A stretch of DNA of 64,000 bases from CAVTYH01 sp963738835 (GTDB lineage: Bacteria > Planctomycetota > Planctomycetia > Pirellulales > JADZDJ01): NCBI GenBank assembly GCA_963738835.1, contig CAVTYH010000007.1:186001-250000 (forward strand), written 5' to 3'. Under the pieces are notes generated by a model. That model was not told the DNA's origin. It saw nothing but the letters and a program-made list of their open reading frames with translations, and ran no database searches. Shown here piece after piece: positions 28,901-39,400 of the stretch. Each line of letters opens with the position of its first letter. The stretch's first letter is position 1. The translations under genes and the position numbers were made by a program.

Positions 28901-31463
28901 ATGGCACAGACAGAACCTAAAGCCTTCGATCCCTATCACAAATGGTTGGGCATCCGTGGCGGCGGAACGCCACCCAATCATTTTCGCTTATTGGGCCTCG
29001 AACTCTGGGAATCGGACGAGGACGTGATCCGTGACACCGCTGCGCGACAGATCAACCATCTGCGATCGTTTCGGCATGGCCGGCACCATGAGTTTTACGA
29101 ACGGCTGCTCGACGAAATGCTTACCGCCCGCGACACGCTGCTGAAACCGGAGTTGCGTGCGGAATACGAAAGTCGCTTGAAGCGTGAGTTGCAAGAATCG
29201 CGGCCGCAGCCCGAATCCGCGGCGCCAGATTCAGCGACCGGGCGCGGTGCAGGAATTTCGTTTGTTCCAGAGGCCACGCCGGTGTTTGCCGCAAATGCTT
29301 GCAGCGAATGCGGCCACGAAAATACGGCTTCGTGCCAGTTTTGCATCGCCTGCGGAGGTGCGCTCTGGGAGCCGTGCATCGAGTGCAGCACCGTTTGCCG
29401 TCGTGGGGCTTTGCACTGCGGGGCGTGTGGTGTGAATTTGACTGCCGCGATCCAAAGCCGGATTGAATCCATTCGCAGGGCACTGGCAGAAGCGGGACAA
29501 CTTCGCCATCGACATCAATATCACGAATGCTTGCACTTCTTAATCAGCAGCTGGGTCACGAACATTCCAGATTGGCCGAATTCCATCAACAAGTGCTGAA
29601 ATTGATCGGCGAGGTCACCGGCGAAATCGGAGAAATCAATCAGCGTGCCCGTGCGCGCTGAAGCGGAAGCGAAACAGCGAATCGAAGCCGGCGATTTTGC
29701 CGCCGCGCTGACGATCCTGGAGCAAGTGCCCGCAGCACTTACCACCGATGCAATTCGGCAATTGATCGGCGAGGCCCGAGCCAGTGAAGCAACCGCGCAA
29801 AAGTTGGCTGGCGAAATCCGTCTGGCGGTGGCCGAGAATCGTCTCGAAGGCCTGTCGCCACAAGTTGCAGCGCCGTTGAATTTGAAACCGCACGATGCGG
29901 CCATGCTGAAACTGCAACTCGAGCTCCAAACGTGGGAATCGAACCAGACGAAAAAACGGTGCGAGCGTTTGCACAAGCTGGCCCTGTCAGAATTGCAAAA
30001 ATATCGCTACGAGAACGCTGTGCGATTGCTGGAGCAGATCGACGAGTCGATGGCACACCGCAACTCGATAAACTGCTGCGCGAAGCGAAACTGCGAGCTG
30101 ACGAAGTCGATTGGTTGCGAGCCGATTTGCGCGAAGCCGTCGCTTATGACGAACACTTGCTGCCCATTGCCCAACGGCTTGTGAAGCTTTGCCCCGACGA
30201 CTCGGCCGCCGTCAAGTTGATTGGCGTGCTGGAGCACCGAGCGAATCCGGCGGCCGCCGACCCTACAGCCGGCACAGTGAATTGGCCAGTGCCTCCCGCC
30301 AAAAGTGCCTGGCGATTTCCGATTCAGCCGGTTGATCGCTTCCAGCGCATTGACACAACACAGCTTCAAATGCCGCAGTTCACTGCCGAACCCGGCAATT
30401 TTTGTGTTGCCGCCGGATTGGCGCTGCAAGCCTTGCAGCAAGCCTTTCTCACCGCCAATCTAGCTCCGCGGGAAAAGACAGGTGTCCTCGGCCTGCTCAA
30501 AAGCCGCAAACCAAGGCCGACGACCGCCTGGGGCATTGACTTGGGACGCTGTGCGCTGAAAGCAATCAAACTGGGGTACGTCGCCGAGACGGATCGGGTG
30601 GTCGCGCTGGAAGCGGAGACAATCATTCACGATGGAATCGCAAATCGACCCACCGCCGAATTGCAAACCTCGATCGAGAAAACGCTGCAGTCGTTTCTCG
30701 ACCGGCACGTATTCAAAGATGGCACCGTCGCAGTCAGCCTGCCGGCGCAAAAAGTGCTAATGCGGTTCTTCAGTCTGCCGCTGGCCGATAAGAAAAAAAT
30801 CTCCGAGATCATGCACTATGAAGTGAAACAGCAAATTCCGTTTCCGCTGGAAACCATTGCCTGGGACTATCAGGTTCTGGAATCAACCGACGAACAGCCC
30901 GAACCCGATTGCGTTCCCGACAACGGAATCGCGCTGCTGGCCATTAAGCTGGAAGAAGTACATGCGCAGTTGAAGCTGTTTGCCGATCGCCGGATCAAGG
31001 TCGATGTGGTGCAAAGCGACAGTGCGGCACTGCTGAATTTCTTGATGCGCGAGCAACGGCTGGCCGCCGCGCCCCAAAGTGCTCCAGCGGACGCCCCCAT
31101 CCGCGTGCATGCCATACTCGACATCGGCACCGACTCCAGCAACATTGTCCTCACCAATGGCCGCTCGTTGGCCATGCGCAGCATTCCGCTGGGGGGCAAC
31201 GACTTTACCCTGCGCTGGTCAAGCATTACCATCTTGATTGGCAGCAGGCCGAAAAATTGAAACGCAACCCCACCCGTGCGCCCCTTTTGCATCAAATGTA
31301 CGAAGCGCTTCAGCCCGGCTTTCAGAATCTGTACGGCGAGGTGCAGCGCTCCGTCGATCAGTTCCTGACGGTCGATCGCCGGCAAGTCGTCGAACGACTT
31401 TGGATGCGCGGCGGCGGATTGAAACTGCACGACCTGCCGAAATACTTTTGGCGCGGCCAATGA
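28901..31463 (+). CDS. J-like domain / zinc ribbon / PilM fusion, multiple frameshifts
   Basis: A modular protein of about 850 residues. N-terminus (about 5-95): planctomycete J-like module, FDPYHKWLGIRGGGTPPNHF to LLDEMLTARDTLLKPELRAE. Then a four-pair Cys zinc ribbon (CSECG, CQFCIACGG, CIECS, CGACG at about 130-185), a long helical region (RIEAGDFAAALTILEQVPAA), and a C-terminal PilM/FtsA-like ATPase domain from about 535 (AWGIDLGRCALKAIKLG; VAVSLPAQKVLMRFFSLPL; HAILDIGTDSSNIVLTNGRS). The frame breaks at about 29531 (missing base), 29650 (extra), 30045 (missing) and 31208 (missing). A fifth extra base at about 31448 would extend the end from KYFWRGQ to 31521. PilM recruits pilus assembly partners at the inner membrane. 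Start 28883 is also possible. Confidence 0.8.
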
Positions 31464-31516
31464 CTTCGCCTTGGCAACACGAAACAACTTTCACGGCAGC
31501 CGTCCGCAACTTTCCT

Positions 31517-32151
31517 TCATGTAATTGCCCGGTGGCACAACACGCCAATTGCCGATCCCAACACCGGGGCCACCAGGTAAATCCAGCTGTCGCTAACGGT
31601 GCCGCTCACAACTGCCGGGGCAAGGGAGCGTGCCGGATTCATCGAACGCGCCGGACATCGGCCCGGCAAACAGCGCTTCGAAGGCAATGACACCGCCAAT
31701 CGCAACGCCGGCCAGCAACCCTTTTTCCTTGGGTCCCGATGCGACACTTAGAATCACGAACATCAGGATCGCCGTCAGTACCGTTTCCAAGCCAAACGAC
31801 TGAACCACAGGTCCGGCCGGATGCGTTGCTCCCAGCGTCGGATGATCGAACATTGTCCATAACAACCCGCTGGCTGCAAAAGCTCCGCAAAGTTGGCTCA
31901 CGATGTAGGGGCTGATCGACTGGAACGACAAACGACGAGCGAACCAAAACCCGATGGTCACCGCGGGATTTAGGTGCGCCCCCGATATATCGCCGATCGC
32001 ATAGATCATCGCCATCACAACCAGTCCGAATGTGAGTCGCAATGCCAACATGCGTCACCTTGCCGCCCGAGACATCGTTAATGACGATGGCCCCGGTTCC
32101 TGCAAACACCAGGATAAAGGTGCCGAAGGCTTCGGCCAGATATTTTTTCAT
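31517..32151 (-). CDS. aqpS: Aquaporin/MIP channel in an ars operon, two frameshifts
   Basis: About 210 residues. The ATG at 32151 overlaps the arsC stop (ATGA). Reads KYLAEAFGTFILVFAGTGAI, then after an extra base at about 32030 ALTFGLVVMAMIYAIGDISG and the first NPA box (HLNPAVTIGFWFA). A second extra base at about 31645 separates LFAGPMSGA from the second NPA box; removal gives GASMNPARSLAPAV, the aquaporin consensus. It ends WIYLVAPVLGSAIGVL. In Sinorhizobium meliloti AqpS, encoded with arsR and arsC, lets arsenite made by ArsC leave the cell down its gradient; the same gene order here suggests the same job. The symbol is by context. Confidence 0.85.
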
Positions 32152-32567
32152 TTCTGCTCCGCCAGCCAGCGTTGAATCCGCTCGTCGATTTGGTCTCTCA
32201 CTTCGCGGAACTTCTGTAGCGTTTCTTCATCAGTTCCCTGAAATGCTGGCGGATCGTCAAATGGCCAGAACTGACGATCCAGTATGCCGGGGAAAATACT
32301 CGGGCAACTTCTTTCGGCGTTATCACAGACAAGAATCAAATGATGTACTGGCAATTTGCCGAGAAACTCTGTGATGTCTTTCGACCGTAGCTGGCTGGTG
32401 TCGATTCCCTGTTCTTCGAGCACCCGGATCGTCAGTGGATGAATTCCCTTCGGCTGCGTGCCGGCACTGTAGGCATCGAAACGGTCGCTGGCACGATGCC
32501 GCAACAGCGCTTCACCCATTTGGCTGCGACAAGAATTCCCGGTGCATAAAAATAGGATGTTCGGCAT
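32148..32567 (-). CDS. arsC: Arsenate reductase, thioredoxin-type (low-molecular-weight phosphatase fold)
   Basis: Reduces arsenate to arsenite. 139 residues with the P-loop CTGNSCR (Cys8 to Arg14, CX5R), YSAGTQPKGIHPLTIRVLEE, ILVCDNAERSCPSIFPG with the redox Cys residues (VCDNAERSCP) and HWPFDDP-like FWPFDDPPAFQG. The C-terminal part (REVRDQIDERIQRWL) is a typical helix. It overlaps the aquaporin start and follows arsR by 35 bases. An operator-like sequence covers its start codon. Intact. Confidence 0.93.
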   Translation of the reverse strand: MPNILFLCTGNSCRSQMGEALLRHRASDRFDAYSAGTQPKGIHPLTIRVLEEQGIDTSQLRSKDITEFLGKLPVHHLILVCDNAERSCPSIFPGILDRQFWPFDDPPAFQGTDEETLQKFREVRDQIDERIQRWLAEQK

Positions 32568-32584
32568 ATTCGTTTAGGCGGATG
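32565..32584 (-). promoter_or_regulatory. Second ArsR operator-like site at the arsC start codon
   Basis: CATATTCGTTTAGGCGGAT (plus strand, from 32565) is a near copy of the perfect palindrome at 32946-32965; the right half has two changes. It begins on the arsC ATG complement. It could be a weaker ArsR site within the operon. Confidence 0.5.
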
Positions 32585-32602
32585 AATTGAGGAAATAAAA
32601 AA

Positions 32603-32947
32603 TCAACAGCATTTGACGTATCGTTGCAATCGCCGCCGGTCGCGAACCAGCACGGGCACGTCGTTGCAGCAAGCGGCCAGACAATCGAACAATTTCGCAT
32701 GAAACACGGTGTCGGCCTGGTTGACACGGTAATAACTCCACAGCCCTTGCTTGCGAACACTCACCAGTCCGGCCCGTCGCAAATACGCCAGATGCCGGGA
32801 AGCTTTGGGTTGCGGAACGCCTAGCGCTTCGACCAGCTCGCAGACGCAGCGTTCGCCGCCGCGCAGCAGGTTCAAAATTCGCAGTCGGGTAGGATCGGCC
32901 ACGGCCCGAAAGGCGAGATCGACATAGTCGGCGGGTTTAGTTTTCAT
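32603..32947 (-). CDS. arsR: ArsR-family arsenite-responsive repressor
   Basis: 114-residue winged-helix repressor. VADPTRLRILNLLRGGERCV carries the alpha-3 metal-binding motif ERCVCEL (Cys34, Cys36), followed by the recognition helix VPQPKASRHLAYLRRAGLVS and wing VRKQGLWSYYRVN. A Cys-rich C-terminus (CLAACC, then YVKCC) may supply further ligands. Known ArsR proteins leave DNA when they bind As(III) or Sb(III). First gene of arsR-arsC-aqp, read leftward, with a perfect palindrome on its start. Confidence 0.93.
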   Translation of the reverse strand: MKTKPADYVDLAFRAVADPTRLRILNLLRGGERCVCELVEALGVPQPKASRHLAYLRRAGLVSVRKQGLWSYYRVNQADTVFHAKLFDCLAACCNDVPVLVRDRRRLQRYVKCC

Positions 32948-32965
32948 ATTCGTTTAGACGAATAT
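32946..32965 (-). promoter_or_regulatory. Perfect 8+4+8 palindrome at the arsR start, probable ArsR operator
   Basis: ATATTCGT (32946-32953), four-base spacer TTAG, ACGAATAT (32958-32965). It runs into the arsR start codon. Its position and symmetry fit an ArsR operator, with near copy at the arsC start. Confidence 0.7.
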
Positions 32966-33018
32966 ATTTGGTTCGACCCCGAACCGTCAATGAAGTTTGT
33001 CACGATGGCACCGGCAGT

Positions 33019-34634
33019 TCAGTTGCTGATCGGCGACTTGCGGAGGGGATGCGGTCTAGAGTGCCAAAACAGTCCGATCATGCCGAGAGCTAGCAGCACA
33101 AAACTGGCGGGCTCGGGCACCAGCGTAATCACGGTGCCGTTATCGAACAGCGCGTAAATCTCGCCGCTGGTGTCTTCGCCAAAGCCTTGCAAGCCCGAGG
33201 CCGGCAAACTCACGCCGGCACCGCTGATACCGAAGCGAAAAATCGTGTACGGCGCGTCCGGCGCTTTCGTCTCGTTGGGATCGAAATAGAACAAGATTCC
33301 GTTGCCGGTATTCAACGATAGCTTGTTTTGATAGTCGCCAAAGATGTATTTACCATCGAGCGACGGAATTCGCGAGCCGTGATACACAAAGCCGCCAATG
33401 ATGGCCGTGCCCACGGAGTGATCATATTCCGCAATCGGATCGATCAGCGTGTCAGGCAACCCGGTGATCGCATTCATGGGCGCGGTGTAATTGGGAATCG
33501 CCGGGTTGCCGGCGTTCACGGCCGGCGGCTGCAACGTGCCTTCCCGCATCACCCAGCCATAGTTGCCCCCCGATTGAATCAGGTCGACTTCCTCGCGCGA
33601 CACAAAACCGACATCAGCGACGTACAACTTTCCGCGGTTCGGATCGTTGGGGTTGTTTTTATCCCCCTGGTCGAAACTCCAACGATACGGGTTCCGCAGG
33701 CCGTAGGCATAAATCTCTCCGTGCCAAGCGGGATTCCAATTTGGGTAGGGCTGCCCGTTCGCCGGGTTGATGTTCGATTCCATCGTGAACGGATTGCTCT
33801 TAGGAATTTGATACTGGCCATTGGCACTGGGATCGGAATTCGCATCGGGGGCCACCGACGCCGGCAGCGGATTGATGCGCAGCATCTTCCCAAGCATCAC
33901 CGTGCGATCTTGGGCGTTGCCATGCGGATGCACGCCGTCGCTGTTCGTGTGGCCGTCGGAATTGTTGTCGAGGCCATTGAGCGAATCCGGATTGCTGCTG
34001 TTGCCGCCGCCATCGCCCATCGCCCAGTACAGATAATGATCGACGGGACTGAATTCAATCGTGCCGCCGTTATGTTGCGGTTGCGGATCGGCCACTTTCA
34101 TAATCAGCGCGACGAACCCGTGATTCCGGTCACACCGGTGTTAGCCGTCCATTCGCGCAGCACGGCGTAATTATCGACCGCCGTCGTGGCCGATTCGGGA
34201 AACAGAAAATCGGCCGTACCATTCGCAGCGGCGCTTTCGCTCGAGTACGTGTAAAACTTGCGATAGCCGGGCGCACTGGGATTGTCGAAATCGGGACTGA
34301 ACGCCATGCCCAGCAAACCCTTTTCGCTGTTCGTCTGCAAAAAGCCAGGCAGCGCGGTGCTGAAATCGAGCATCACCGTGCCGGTATCGTTGGTCGTGTT
34401 CGGATTGATGTACCGAATCAGCCCGCTCTTCTGGACCAAAAACAATCGGCTGTCGCCCAGCACATAAGTGCCGTACAGCACATCGGCGGTGCTGCCGCCG
34501 CTGATGGCGGTGACCTTCGACAGCTGAACGGTAATGCCCTGCGTCAGCGTGGCAGAAGTTTGTTGCCCGAAGACAACCGTGGACATTGAACAGACCAACC
34601 CCCACAGCGCAAACCAACGCGCTTGATGCCGCAT
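33019..34634 (-). CDS. PQQ-type glucose/sorbosone dehydrogenase-like protein with PEP-CTERM, frameshifted
   Basis: About 538 residues, exported beta-propeller of the GSDH family (PF07995). The ATG at 34634 starts a signal segment (FALWGLVCSMSTVVFGQQ). LVQKSGLIRYINPN and EKGLLGMAFSPDF follow. A missing base at about 34105 breaks the frame between TGITGSSR and MKVADPQPQHNGGTIEFSPV. Then come LYWAMGDGGGNSSNPDS, MLGKMLRINP, YAYGLRNPYRWSFDQ, ADVGFVSREEVDLI, GNYGWVMREG and GFVYHGSRIPSLDGKYIFG. It ends in a PEP-CTERM anchor (VPEPASFVLLALGMIGLFW, then RKSP). Oxidises a sugar or polyol if the quinone site is functional; the substrate is unknown. Confidence 0.85.
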
Positions 34635-34932
34635 TTATGCACCTTTCCCCCGATTCAGGATGCGATGTCAGCGATGAATGGCGAACGTTCCGCAGCTGCG
34701 AAGAAACGCAGGCTGGTCGCCAGCCCAAAGCGTACCAAGGCCCGGCGAAAGTCCAAGAATCGGCCAGAATTTTCCGTACGATTGGTGCGATCGAGGGCCG
34801 TTTGCTGAAGATTTAACGCCGATTGTCGGGCTTCAACCTTGGTGACTGCCCCATCGCGGCTGAAATGATTTGCGATTATAGTTAGCGGTTCGTAAATCGC
34901 ATTATTGGGAAACGATGTTTTGAGTTCAAGCA
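34635..34932. other. Divergent intergenic region with a possible small basic ORF
   Basis: About 300 bases between the leftward dehydrogenase and rightward fkbM. A plus-strand ORF at 34665-34808 encodes 47 very basic residues (MSAMNGERSAAAKKRRLVAS then PKRTKARRKSKNRPEF). It has no clear ribosome site. It may be a small nucleic-acid-binding protein or chance. Confidence 0.3.
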
Positions 34933-35703
34933 ATGTCGCAAGCCGCCGCTGAAGCCGAATTCAGGATCCCGCTGGACGACAGTCTCTCGCTGTGGCTGGT
35001 CACGCCACAGCAGCAGGCGGCGGCGCGCTTTGTGGTGAACGAGATTTTCAAAAAGCGGCGCTACGATCACCCCAATTTCGAAATTCATCCGACCGATACG
35101 GTGGTCGACATTGGCGCGAATATGGGCATCTTTGTCTTATGGGCCGCAAAACAGGCGACCCGTGGCAAGGTACTGGCGATCGAGCCGACCAGTGCCATGG
35201 ATGTGCTGCGGATGAACGTCGAGCGCAATGGACTGGGCAACGTCGTGCCCATTCAAGCGGCCGCGGGCAACGACGGCGGCACGTTCGAGATTACCACCTA
35301 TCCCGGCTTCAACATCGTTAACCATCACGCCTCGTGGAAGCCGAAGTTTTGGACGCGTGTGTTCATCAAGTTGCTGTATGGCAAGTACCAATCTGACCCG
35401 GTGATCGAACGAGCGCCGGTCAAATCGCTGCGGCACATGCTCGATGAAAACGGCGTGGACCGCGTGAACTTTCTAAAGTGCGACTGCGAAGGGGGCGAGT
35501 ACGAAATTTTCCGCAGTCTCGACGACGAAACTTTTGCCCGCATCGACAAAGTGGCGATGGAATTTCACGAATACGCCCCGGGCCAAGACCGGCAGATCCT
35601 GATCGATCTGCTAGAGCGTCACGGCTTCACGGTGCAAGTAGAGAAGTCGTGGTTCGAATACACATTCATGAAATACGGCATGCTGTGGGCCACTCGGAAG
35701 TGA
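34933..35703 (+). CDS. FkbM-family SAM-dependent methyltransferase
   Basis: 256 residues. The SAM-binding motif is DTVVDIGANMGIFVLWAAKQ at about residues 54-73, followed by GKVLAIEPTSAMDVLRMNVE, NGLGNVVPIQAAAGND and the FkbM signature VNFLKCDCEGGEYEIFRSL at about 176-194; KVAMEFHEY follows. FkbM proteins O-methylate sugars or polyketides. The acceptor is unknown. Intact frame, start at 34933. Confidence 0.9.
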   Translation: MSQAAAEAEFRIPLDDSLSLWLVTPQQQAAARFVVNEIFKKRRYDHPNFEIHPTDTVVDIGANMGIFVLWAAKQATRGKVLAIEPTSAMDVLRMNVERNGLGNVVPIQAAAGNDGGTFEITTYPGFNIVNHHASWKPKFWTRVFIKLLYGKYQSDPVIERAPVKSLRHMLDENGVDRVNFLKCDCEGGEYEIFRSLDDETFARIDKVAMEFHEYAPGQDRQILIDLLERHGFTVQVEKSWFEYTFMKYGMLWATRK

Positions 35704-35707
35704 AAGT

Positions 35708-35760
35708 GTAGCGGCCGGGCTTGCCCGGCGCGTAGGCGCAAGCATAGCTCCGCCGCCACA
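35708..35760. repeat. Palindromic element with three-way-junction fold, copy 2
   Basis: GTAGCGG (35708) starts the same element as at 3001: CCGGGC-TTG-GCCCGG-like hairpin (35714-35728), then AGCTCCGCCGCCAC at the right end. It again lies between two convergent genes (fkbM and the ferredoxin). Confidence 0.65.
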
Positions 35761-35771
35761 CAGATATGGTC

Positions 35772-36167
35772 TTAGCCGGCCGTCGCTTTCAGCTCCGCCA
35801 GATGTTGTGCCGTGCCGACCAGTCGGTCCCAGTTGGCAGTGATGTATTCCGGCGGGCCGCCGATTTGGGCCACCACTTGCGCCACCTGTTCGGTGGGGAC
35901 CATTTCGATGGCGTCCCAGGGGCAAACTTTGAGATCGTACGGATTCGATTTCTTGCCCGGAATGTGCACGCACACTTCGCAGCCCACGCAGCGTTCCAGA
36001 TCAATTTCGCAAAAGCTTTGCAGATTCTGGAACTGGTCGTACTGCTGAATCTTTACGATGCAATCGACCGGGCAGACCTCCAAACAAGCCTCACACCCGG
36101 TGCAATTGTCGGCATTGATAACTGCCAATTCCTTCGGCAGCTTTTTTCTCGGCCCTTGTTTCGCCAT
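35772..36167 (-). CDS. Dicluster 4Fe-4S ferredoxin
   Basis: 131 residues, soluble electron carrier. First cluster: NCTGCEACLEVCPVDC (Cys22, 25, 28, 32). Second: CVGCEVCVHIPGKKSNPYDL then KVCPWDAIEM, in which the CxxCxxC set is separated from the fourth Cys by an insertion. The C-terminal tail (WDRLVGTAQHLAELKATAG) is helical. Redox partner unknown. Intact, start at 36167 by length and basic N-terminus. Confidence 0.9.
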   Translation of the reverse strand: MAKQGPRKKLPKELAVINADNCTGCEACLEVCPVDCIVKIQQYDQFQNLQSFCEIDLERCVGCEVCVHIPGKKSNPYDLKVCPWDAIEMVPTEQVAQVVAQIGGPPEYITANWDRLVGTAQHLAELKATAG

Positions 36168-36418
36168 AGTTGCAACCGCCGTCGCGGTAAATCGCTCGAT
36201 GAACGAATTAAACGAACGTCTACAAGCCTATTCGACGCAATACTTTCGACACTGTAATCATAGAAACAAATCGACCACGGGCCAACCGCCACTTCGACGA
36301 TTTTTGATCTTCAAATCGCCAATTTCGGGCACCTCACTCTTTCATAAAGCCGGCTTTACCACTCGTAGTCGATTGCCGACCGTCACGCGCACCGCCGATG
36401 TCATCGGCGGCTTTATGC

Positions 36419-36454
36419 CACCCCTTCACCTCTTCACCCGTTCACCCCTTCATC
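36419..36454. repeat. Tandem TTCACCCC-like array after uvrA
   Basis: About four imperfect eight-base units (CACCCCTTCACCTCTTCACC, CGTTCACCCCTTCAT). The reverse complement of the same array occurs inside uvrA at 38006-38042. The rest of the 36168-36455 gap holds no recognised gene. Confidence 0.6.
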
Positions 36455-36455
36455 C

Positions 36456-39400
36456 TCAAGCCGTCGCTTCTTGAATCTGCCGCGCAAGCGCCGCCGCCAG
36501 ATGCCGCCCCGTGGCCGATGGTTTGCACCGGGCCACCAATTCCGGCGGGCCTTGCACGACGATCTGGCCACCCTCGTCGGCGGCTCCCGGCCCCAAATCG
36601 ATAATCCAATCAGCGGCTTTCATCACTTGTAAATTGTGCTCGACAACAATCAGCGAATGGCCAACCGCCAAGAGCGCCATCGAAACAATCAATCAACTGC
36701 ACCACATCGGCGAAATGCAGACCGGTCGTCGGTTCGTCCAAAATGAATAGCGTGCGATTGCGTTTGGCGCCCGACATATAACCGGCCAGTTTCAATCGCT
36801 GCGCCTCGCCGCCGGAAAGCGTGTTCGCCGGCTGGCCGAGCCGCAAATAATCCAAGCCGACGTCGATCAACTGCTTCAGCTTCGTCTGCACTTTCGGACA
36901 GCCGCGGAAAAATGTAAACGCTTCACGGACGGTCAGCTCCAGCACTTCGGAAATATCGCGGCCACGGTATTGAATTTTCAAAATCTCGGGCCGATAGCGG
37001 CGGCCTTGGCACTGGCTGCACTTCATGTACACGTCGGCCAAAAACTGCATGTCAATTTCAATGTACCCATCGCCGTTGCACGCCGGGCAGCGGCCAACTT
37101 CGGCATTGAAACTGAAATAACTCGGTGTGTAATTCCGCGTGCGGGCTTCTAGGGTTTCGGCAAACACAGCGCGAATTTCGTCGAACGCTTTGATGTACGT
37201 GACCGGATTCGATCGCGGCGAGCGGCCAATCGGGCTTTGATCGACCAGCATCACTTCATTCACCTGGCCATCGCCGTAAACATCGTCGTGATCGGCCGGC
37301 TTCGGCGCTTCCAAGCGCATTCGCCGCCGCAGCGCCGGATATAGCGTATCTTCGACCAGCGTGCTTTTACCCGAGCCGCTCACGCCTGTGACCAAACACA
37401 ACACACCCAGCGGAAACTCGACCGTCACGTTTTTCAAATTGTTGCCGCGTGCGCCGGCCAGGCGAATCCAACCATGATCGGCCCGCCGCCGCTGTGTCAC
37501 CGGGCTGACTCCGCGGCGGCCCGCCAGAAAATCGCCGGTCACACTTTTCAGGCAAAGTTCCATTTCCGCTGGCGTGCCTTGAAACACCACTTTGCCGCCA
37601 CGTTCGCCGGCGCCGGGACCGATTTCGATGACCTGATCGGCGGCGCGAATCATCGATTCTTCGTGCTCCACGACGCAGACCGTGTTGCCGCGGTCGCGCA
37701 GCGAAAGCACGGCTCGATCTAACCGGTCGATATCGGCCGGATGCAAACCGACCGATGGCTCATCGAGCACGTACAGCATGTTCACCAAACTGGAGCCGAG
37801 TGCCGTGGTGAGCGAAACCCGTTGCGCTTCGCCACCGCTCAAAGTTCGCAGCGAGCGATCGAGTGTCAGGTAACCCAGTCCGACCGATTCGAGATAGCCG
37901 AGCCGCGACTGCACTTGATCGAGCATCATGCGACCGACGGCGCGTTCCCACTGCCTTAGCCCACTATCCGCTTGGGAGTGGGTTGGGGAGAGGGTGCCGG
38001 CCTGCGAATGAAGGGGTGAAGGGGTGAACGGGTGAAAGGGTGCGTCGGAATGGGGAGTGGGGAATGGGGAATGGGGAATGTCGGACACCGAATCCTCCGG
38101 ATCCGCCTTCCGCCTTCCGCCTTCCGCCTTGGCAGCCCCCTCACCTCGCCGCGTCGAGTCGCCTGTGGCGACCTGCCCTCTCCCAAGGGGAGTGGGTTCT
38201 GCGGTCAGCTTGCGAAAAAATGCAATCGCATCGCGAATTTTTAGCGCACACACCTGGGCGATGTTCAGGCCGCCGATTTGCGTCGCCAAAGATTCCGGCC
38301 GTAGCCGTGTGCCGTTGCAGGCCGGGCACACGCTGTAACTGCGCCAGCGGCTGAGAAACACGCGCAGGTGCATTTTGTATTTGCGTTTTTCGAGCCACGC
38401 AAAAAATCCGCGCAGGCCGCCGAAGTTGCGCTCCGGCACGCCTTCGCGGATCAGCACCTTTTGTTCTTCGGTCAAATTCTTGAACGGCACGTCGAGCGGA
38501 AGATGGTAATCGCCGGCCAGCGCGATCAGTTCATGCAGCTCATGCGAATACGCCGGCGTGTTCCACGGCGCAACAGCTCCCTCGCGCAGCGATTTCCGTG
38601 GATCGGGCACCACCAAATCCATGTCGATGTCGATCACATTACCAAACCCTTCGCACTCCGGGCACGCCCCGAGCGGACTGTTGAAGCTGTACAGTCGCGG
38701 TTCCGGAAGTGGATACGCATGGCCGCAGTGATCGCATGTCATCTGATCGCTGAACGCCAGTCGCTGCCAGGTGCGTCCATCGAGTTGATATGGCGTTCCG
38801 CACGATTGATTTTCGACCTGCGCCGGCTGCGGCGAATCGAGGAACACGACGGCGCGGCCGCTTCCTTTGGCGAACGCGGTTTCCACCGATTCGCGAATTC
38901 GTTGCACCGCGGCGCCGACGGTGAGGCGATCGAGGATGATGTAAAGTGATTGGCTCGTCGGCAGCGGCTCTTCATCCAAATTAACCATCCGCTCGCCAGC
39001 CACTACCCGCACGTAACCCTGTGCTTTAAGTTTGGTCGCAGTCTGCTCCCTCTCCTCGGGGAGAGGGTTGGGGTGAGGGGGTTCGGGCTGCAAGCTAGAA
39101 TCATCGGCAGCACTGCTGGACAAGCCAGCAGTGGCACCCAAAGAATTCTCTCTCTCCTCGGGGAGAGGGCTGGGGTGAGGGGACTGCATTGTACTTGGCC
39201 CACCGCGTTCAAACCCCACCAAAAACCGCGTCTCCTCCGGCAACTTCGTCAGCGCTTCGGCCGCCGATTGCGGCGACTCGCGCCGCACTTCATGCCCGCA
39301 GGTCTGGCAAATCACGCGGCCGATTTTCGCGAACAAGAGCCGCAGATAATCGTTTGTCTCGGTCGTCGTGCCCACCGTGCTGCGGCTTGAGCGGTTGTTC

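Noticed and set aside
33328..34170. 280-codon plus-strand ORF
   Set aside because: Antisense of the sugar dehydrogenase, whose motifs are unmistakable.
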